Shown: piece by piece, positions 59,656 to 64,000 of the stretch
How positions within the stretch are numbered: position 1 is the stretch's first letter
Layout: the number at the start of each line of letters is the position of its first letter
Source of the DNA: Theobroma cacao
Lineage: Eukaryota; Streptophyta; Magnoliopsida; Malvales; Malvaceae
Assembly (NCBI RefSeq): GCF_000208745.1
Contig: NC_030850.1
Span: forward strand, 31,459,674-31,523,673
Length of the DNA stretch: 64,000 bases
Direction: 5' to 3'
Program-made: the position numbers and the translations under genes
Notes under the pieces: generated by a model
The model's input: the letters and a program-made list of their open reading frames with translations, nothing else
The model's database searches: none
Told to the model about the DNA's origin: nothing

Positions 59656-60693
59656 ATGTGTGGCGGTGCTATCATTGCTTATTTCATCCCCCGCAAGCGT
59701 GGCCGCAACGTCACCGCCTCTGACCTTTGGCCTAACTCACCCTTCGCTAAAACAAATGGTTTTAACTCCGAACTGTGTCAAATTGGCCATAGTGACTCGC
59801 TCTCCCACTTCAAAGGACCACAAACCAAGCCCTCCTTAGGTGCCATTCCCTTTCCGCTTGTGGTTTTATTCGATCTTTTTGTTCTTTCATTTTGCTTTTG
59901 TGTTCTAATTGTGGAATTTGTTAACAAGTGTTAAGCAAGTGGAGAAGAAGCCAAAGAGGCAGAGAAAAAACCTGTACAGGGGCATAAGGCAACGCCCCTG
60001 GGGTAAATGGGCAGCAGAGATTCGCGACCCTGGGAAAGGTGTTCGTGTTTGGCTTGGCATTTTCAACACTGCGGAAGAAGCGGCCCGAGCTTAGACAGAG
60101 AGGCCCGCAAGATCCGGGGAAAAAAAGCTAAAGTTAATTTCGTCGACGAAGACTACGACTTCTCCATTCAATATAACCAAGATCATTTTAACAACCATGA
60201 AATCAATAACCATAACTCAGCGGCTGCGTGGAATCCCAACCCCAATTCAAATCCACCTGTTTATCCACAACCCTGTAAAAATTTAGATAATTATGGATTT
60301 GGTTATGACCTGAACCAGTTCGGCGGTTATGCTACGGACCCTATTGTTATATCTGGGGAGAAAAATTCAGTCCCTAGTTCAGAAGGGTCCTCCTCTTGTA
60401 ATCCAAATGTGAACAATGGTTGTTTATATGGCCCAGTAAAGGTTGAAGAAGAAGACGAAGAGAAGCGAGAAGAGCCAGTGAACAGGGTTGTGTTGCAAGT
60501 TCAAGAAGAAAACCAAGTAGAGAAGCTCTCTGAGAAGTTGATGGCTTATGAAAATTACATGAAGCTTTTTCAGATTCCATATTTGGATGGGCAATCAACG
60601 ACACAAACTGTTGCTGTTCCGTCGAAAAATGTCATCGGCGAGCTTTGGAGCTTTGATGATGGTGGTGTTCCTGTTACTTCAACGGCTATGTAA
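59656..60693 (+). pseudogene. Group VII ERF, copy B, broken in the AP2 domain
   Basis: Exon 1 (59656-59839) still encodes MCGGAII. The normal exon 2 acceptor CAG|GTGTTGAG has become CAAGTGTTAAG, so splicing at the nearest AG shifts the frame. A cryptic AG a few bases on could restore it. Inside AP2, one C is missing from the TACGAC codons, producing TAG at 60092-60094 directly after EEAARA. The AP2 domain loses its last helix, and the C-terminal half (60095-60693, ending ELWSFDDGG) is out of frame. The WLGTF segment reads WLGIF. At most a short N-degron plus partial AP2 peptide could be made. The 3' half stays highly similar to copy A, so decay is recent. Confidence 0.93.
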
Positions 60694-60807
60694 CCGTTTC
60701 TGGGTTTTCATTCTTTCATTTTTAAAAAATTTTTCTCTTTAGCCTTCATCTCTGTTTTTTTTATTGATCTTTTCAATCTTTGGGAGGTATTATGTAAAAA
60801 AATGTGA

Positions 60808-61241
60808 TGTTGTAGAAATTGCGGAATTATCTCTAAAGAGTTGTTCAAGTTCTTTCTCAATTAATAGGATAAAGAAAAAAAAATCAAGCACACCTACAAA
60901 AATACAAAAATTTACGTGATTCGGTCTTGTAATAACCTACGTCCACAAGCAGAACAACTGAGAAAGATTCACTAAGAAAAAAATCAAAAGATTACAAGAA
61001 CAGTCCTAAACTCACAATCTTTATTCCACGTACACCCAAATCACTTTCTAAATCTAAGTTATGACTATTCTTTAACGTCCTAAAATCCTTTAATAAGGGT
61101 CAAGTACAATAATCTTATCCTAATACAATTAGGATATGTTATTCTAATATAACTAGATTTAAAGATTATCTTAACAAGGTATACTAGTTTAATTAAAATT
61201 AAACAATCTTAATTAAACCACAATTCAAGACTATCTTAACA
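60808..61241 (-). repeat. 3' LTR of RT-less copia element, copy B (434 bp)
   Basis: It begins TGTTGTAG and ends ATCTTAACA on the plus strand (TGTT/AACA inverted ends). It is followed by the complement of a polypurine tract (AATCTCCACCTTA, 61242-61254). The partner 5' LTR lies beyond the right window edge. Confidence 0.8.
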
Positions 61242-61322
61242 AATCTCCACCTTAGGTTTGAATTTACCAAGCTCCACCTTACGAACCAATCTCTGTCGAC
61301 ACCGCCAATACCCAAAAAGGCC

Positions 61323-61844
61323 TCAAGTACTACAAACACCAATCAAGTCCAAGCAATGCTTGAACTTTATCCCAAAAACTAACTTAGTCACTATATTTGT
61401 CGAGTTTTCAACTGTAGTTATTTTCTTTACTGCAATCTCACATCTAGAAACAATCTTTCGAACGAAGTTATACTTGACTTGGATGTGTTTGGTTTTCTTA
61501 TGAAATATTTGATTTTTAGTCAAGTGTATGGCACTTTGACTATCACAAAACACAAGCATATATGCTTGTCCAAAACCAAGATCACTAGCCAAGCCTTGAA
61601 ACCATAAAGCTTCCTTCATTGCCTCAGTCACAGCTATATATTCAGCTTCAGTTGTAGACAAAGCAACTATTACTTTCCAACTGATTGCAGACCTTGAAAG
61701 ATGGAGCACATACCCCATTCGAGATCTTCTACTATTTAAATCATCAGTAAAATCTGAATTGGAAAAGCTAACCATATTACAACTATTGTTTGCACATCCT
61801 TCACACATTAAGCCAACATTAATAGTACCTTTTGATGTTTTCAC
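61323..61844 (-). pseudogene. Copia RNase H, copy B
   Basis: Frame of 173 codons: MKTSKGTINVGLMCEG at the deletion joint, then FTDDLNSRRSRMGYV, WKVIVALSTTEAEYIAV, DSQSAIHLTKN and KTKHIQVKYNFVR, ending in the tail common to copia pol. Confidence 0.9.
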
Positions 61845-61940
61845 AAGCTCCCACGTTTGATCTCAGTGTAGAGACTCAATCTTCTTAGAAGACTTGGCTT
61901 ATGTAATTGTCTTACGATAAAAGTAAGGCTCATCAATCTC

Positions 61941-62681
61941 TTATTCCACAAATAAAACATAAGAATCAAAATCACCATCGATATAAGTAGTGCTTCGTTG
62001 AGATACCAATTCTTGTACCTCTTGTAATTCATTCCGGATTTCCCTATCATCCTGCACTATAAAAGGAGTATTAATTTCAAGCTCCACTTGCTTGCCAACT
62101 TCCTGCTCTGATGTGTTTACAATTCTAAACTTTATCCCATAAAGTAATGCAAACTTGTCAAAGGTAACATCCTGACTCACCATAAACTTGGGAGACTTAC
62201 AATTAGTACACCACAACCGATAACTATTCACCTCATATGCATAGCCTAGGAATATGCACTCTATCGCCCTCAACTCAAGTTTACCATCACTCACAGAAGC
62301 ACAAACAGAACAACCAAATACTTTTAGTATAAAATAATTAGCGGGCTTACCAGACCAAACTTCCTTGGGAGTCTTCAATTCAATTACAATTGATGGAAAC
62401 CAATTTACCAAGTAGCAAGCTATGTTGATAGCTTCTATCCAAAATACTTTGGGTAGGCCAACATTAGAGAACACATATTTTGCTCTCTCCAGAAGTGTTC
62501 TCTTCATCCATTCTGCAACACTGTTTTGATGTGATATTTTGATGACATTGCGATGTCTAACGATTTCCTCATTCTTGCAAAACAGACCAAACTCACCTTT
62601 GCAAAATTCTAAACTTTTGTTTGTTCGAAAGCTCTTAATTCTTTTCTTAGTTTGCTTCTCAATCAATGCCTTCCAATGCAA
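61941..62681 (-). pseudogene. Copia integrase C-terminal half
   Basis: Contains IKSFRTNKSLEFCKGEFGLF (DDE block with the second Asp replaced by Asn), HQNSVAEWMKRTLLERAKYV with the third acidic residue position near the E, FGCSVCASV and the IFLGYAYEVNSYRLW block. It is followed by an acidic linker that leads into the missing RT. Confidence 0.88.
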
Positions 62682-62800
62682 AAATTGGTTAACACTTTAC
62701 TCATAACTTTCAGAAAATACATCTACACCTTTATTGAAAAATCATCAATAAAGGCCCACATATATAATGATCCACCTTTTGATTCCATAGGAGAAAGACC

Positions 62801-63331
62801 TCACAAATCTGAATGGATGTAGTTTACTGCACTCTTGGTTCGATGAATTGTAGTGCTAAATTTCACTGTATGTTGCTCACAAAAATCTAGCTTCTCAGTC
62901 TTTTGACTACACAGCAAACTACGCTTACTTAGTTTTTTAATCCCTCTATCGCTCATATGACCCAATCTCATATGCCCTAAATGTATTACATCATCATCAA
63001 GATCATTGGATGAGACCACGAAAACAGTTTCAATGACAGTGTTTCCCATTAGATGATAAAAGTCACCAGATAATTTACCCTTCATGATAGTTAAGGCTCC
63101 TTTAGATACATTCAAGAAACCATCTTGGTCAGTATATTTATAGCCTTTTTTATCTAATAAACTCAAGGATATCAAATTTTTTTTCATGTTAGGGACGTGT
63201 TTCACCTCAAGTGTCCTTACCATACCATCAAACATCTTGATTCGAATTGTGCCAATCCCAATAACTGAGAGAAACAAATCATCTCTTAATTGTACAGTGC
63301 CTATACAACAGATTGATAAGTTGTAAACCAA
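62801..63331 (-). pseudogene. Copia protease end, GAG-pre-integrase and integrase N-terminus
   Basis: RTLEVKHVPNMKKNLISLSL is the block after protease. IHLGHMRLGHMSDRGIKKLS and FCEQHTVKF form the HHCC zinc site, in which the last Cys-x2-Cys reads C-x2-H. The frame then runs to NYIHSDL at the start of the DDE core, after which a frame break separates it from 62681-61941. Confidence 0.88.
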
Positions 63332-63893
63332 TCACATATAGGACATTTGTGAAAGCAACAAGCGGAATCTAAGATCCACGTATCCATTGGGTTACTATTG
63401 GTTACTACAAGAACATTATCAGTTTCCTCAAAAGTATCAAAGTCATCTCCAAGCACATTTGCAGTATTCTTAGATTTGTTGATCTTTTCATCATCCTTGA
63501 ATTTGGTACAGTCTTGACGAAAGTGCTCTTTCTGACCACAATTGCAACAAGTTTTCCCTTTTGCTCTAGATTTACCTTTTCTGTCTAAGCCATGCTCTAT
63601 GTCTTTTCCTCTATTCACAATCAGGCTTTTCGCTTGATTTTCATTCTAGATACCATCAACTTTCTTCTTCAATTCTTTAGAATTTAAAGAAAAGATGCCC
63701 TTACATCATTGAAAATGAGAGTGTCTCGACCATATAACATAGTATCCATGAAGTTTTCATACGATGGAGGCAAAGAACATAAAAAAATTAGGGCTAGGTC
63801 TTCATCCTTAATTTTAACATCGATATTCTTTAAATCAAGAATAACTCTATTAAATTCATCAATGTAAGAATTAACCGACGTACCTTCACTCAT
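63301..63893 (-). pseudogene. Copia gag end, zinc knuckle and protease active site
   Basis: 63893-63684 shows gag (TSVNSYIDEFNRVILDLKNI). After a break, 63618-63301 shows the knuckle CCNCGQKEHFRQDC (C-x2-C-x4-H-x4-C) and the protease motif WILDSACCFHKCP. Gag continues beyond 64000. Confidence 0.88.
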
Positions 63894-64000
63894 CTTGAGA
63901 GTATATAATTGTTACATCATATAAAGCCGATTCGTAAGGGATTTGATCTTATAAATACTCTCGAGTTTAAGCCACACTGCAACAGCAGATTCTTTATCGG

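Larger units (their letters stand above)
53818..61918. repeat. Tandem segmental duplication, copy B (8,101 bp)
   Basis: Direct repeat of 45765-53817, starting at the AAAA junction. It is slightly longer because of small insertions, for example 21 bp at about 54064-54084 and about 15 bp in the MULE-like element near 57020. Beyond 61918 the sequence leaves the repeat but stays within the copia element, so copy B carries the original right flank and copy A the original left flank. Confidence 0.95.
60808..64000 (-). mobile_element. Copia retrotransposon lacking its RT core, cut by the window edge
   Basis: On the minus strand from right to left it has gag, knuckle, protease, GAG-pre-integrase, integrase core, RNase H and 3' LTR. 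Between the integrase tail and RNase H, the line reads DQTWELVKTSKGTINVGLMC. TWELVK is normally the start of the RT region and KGTxxxGL the start of the segment after it, so about 250-300 residues including the YVDD motif are missing. The same joint is present in copy A near 53750. The element could only move using another element's RT. Confidence 0.88.

Noticed and set aside
1..64000. CRISPR arrays, operons, bacterial riboswitches or phage genes
   Set aside because: The window is plant nuclear DNA with spliced genes. No regularly spaced short repeats or polycistronic gene blocks are present; the only regular repeats are coding minisatellites.

Overview
This is a plant nuclear window, almost certainly from a eudicot, and I cannot name the species from sequence alone. 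The evidence is GT-AG introns in every host gene, AT-rich intergenic DNA, plant-only gene families (an RSH1-type RelA/SpoT homolog, a group VII ERF, an HD2-type histone deacetylase retrocopy, Ole e 1/proline-rich cell-wall proteins) and typical plant transposons (Ty1/copia, an L1-type LINE with RNase H, MULE-like and other inverted-repeat elements, a tRNA-derived retroposon).

Layout. Positions 1-3155 hold decayed LTR-retrotransposon DNA: an LTR-like stretch, then a heavily mutated copia RT/RNase H with a 91-bp tRNA-like retroposon nested in it. Position 6305 starts a small uncharacterised gene with its own TATA box. 8188-9961 is a five-exon GH28 polygalacturonase. 10148-17230 is a mutated full-length L1-type LINE on the minus strand. 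18969-21659 is an eight-exon gene joining a USP-like domain to a kinase domain that has lost its catalytic motifs. 25794-33870 is a complete 24-exon RSH1 gene (882 aa predicted), which controls (p)ppGpp in plastids. 34695-36777 (minus) encodes a Glu/Ser-repeat protein with a hydrophobic segment near each end. 37336-43267 is a processed pseudogene of an HD2 histone deacetylase, split by a 4.67-kb copia element; both insertions have visible target-site duplications.

43784-61918 is an accessory region. It has a first Ole e 1-domain gene, then an 8.05-kb tandem duplication (copy A 45765-53817, copy B 53818-61918). Each copy holds a 339-aa Lys/Pro-repeat Ole e 1-domain gene (minus), a 9-bp-TSD MULE-like element, a short retroposon, a group VII ERF gene (plus) and the 3' end of a copia element lacking its RT core. 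ERF copy A is open but has Gly to Asp in the conserved WLGTF segment; ERF copy B is broken. To the right of copy B (61919-64000) the same copia element continues through integrase, protease and gag to the window edge.

Functionally the host genes are unrelated neighbours: pectin remodelling, plastid stringent response, cell-wall structural proteins and hypoxia/ethylene transcription control. The main story is structural: layered retroposition and one microhomology-bounded tandem duplication that copied a transcription factor and a cell-wall gene together, after which one ERF copy decayed. Exon boundaries were placed by hand from GT-AG sites and frame continuity, and no database search was possible.
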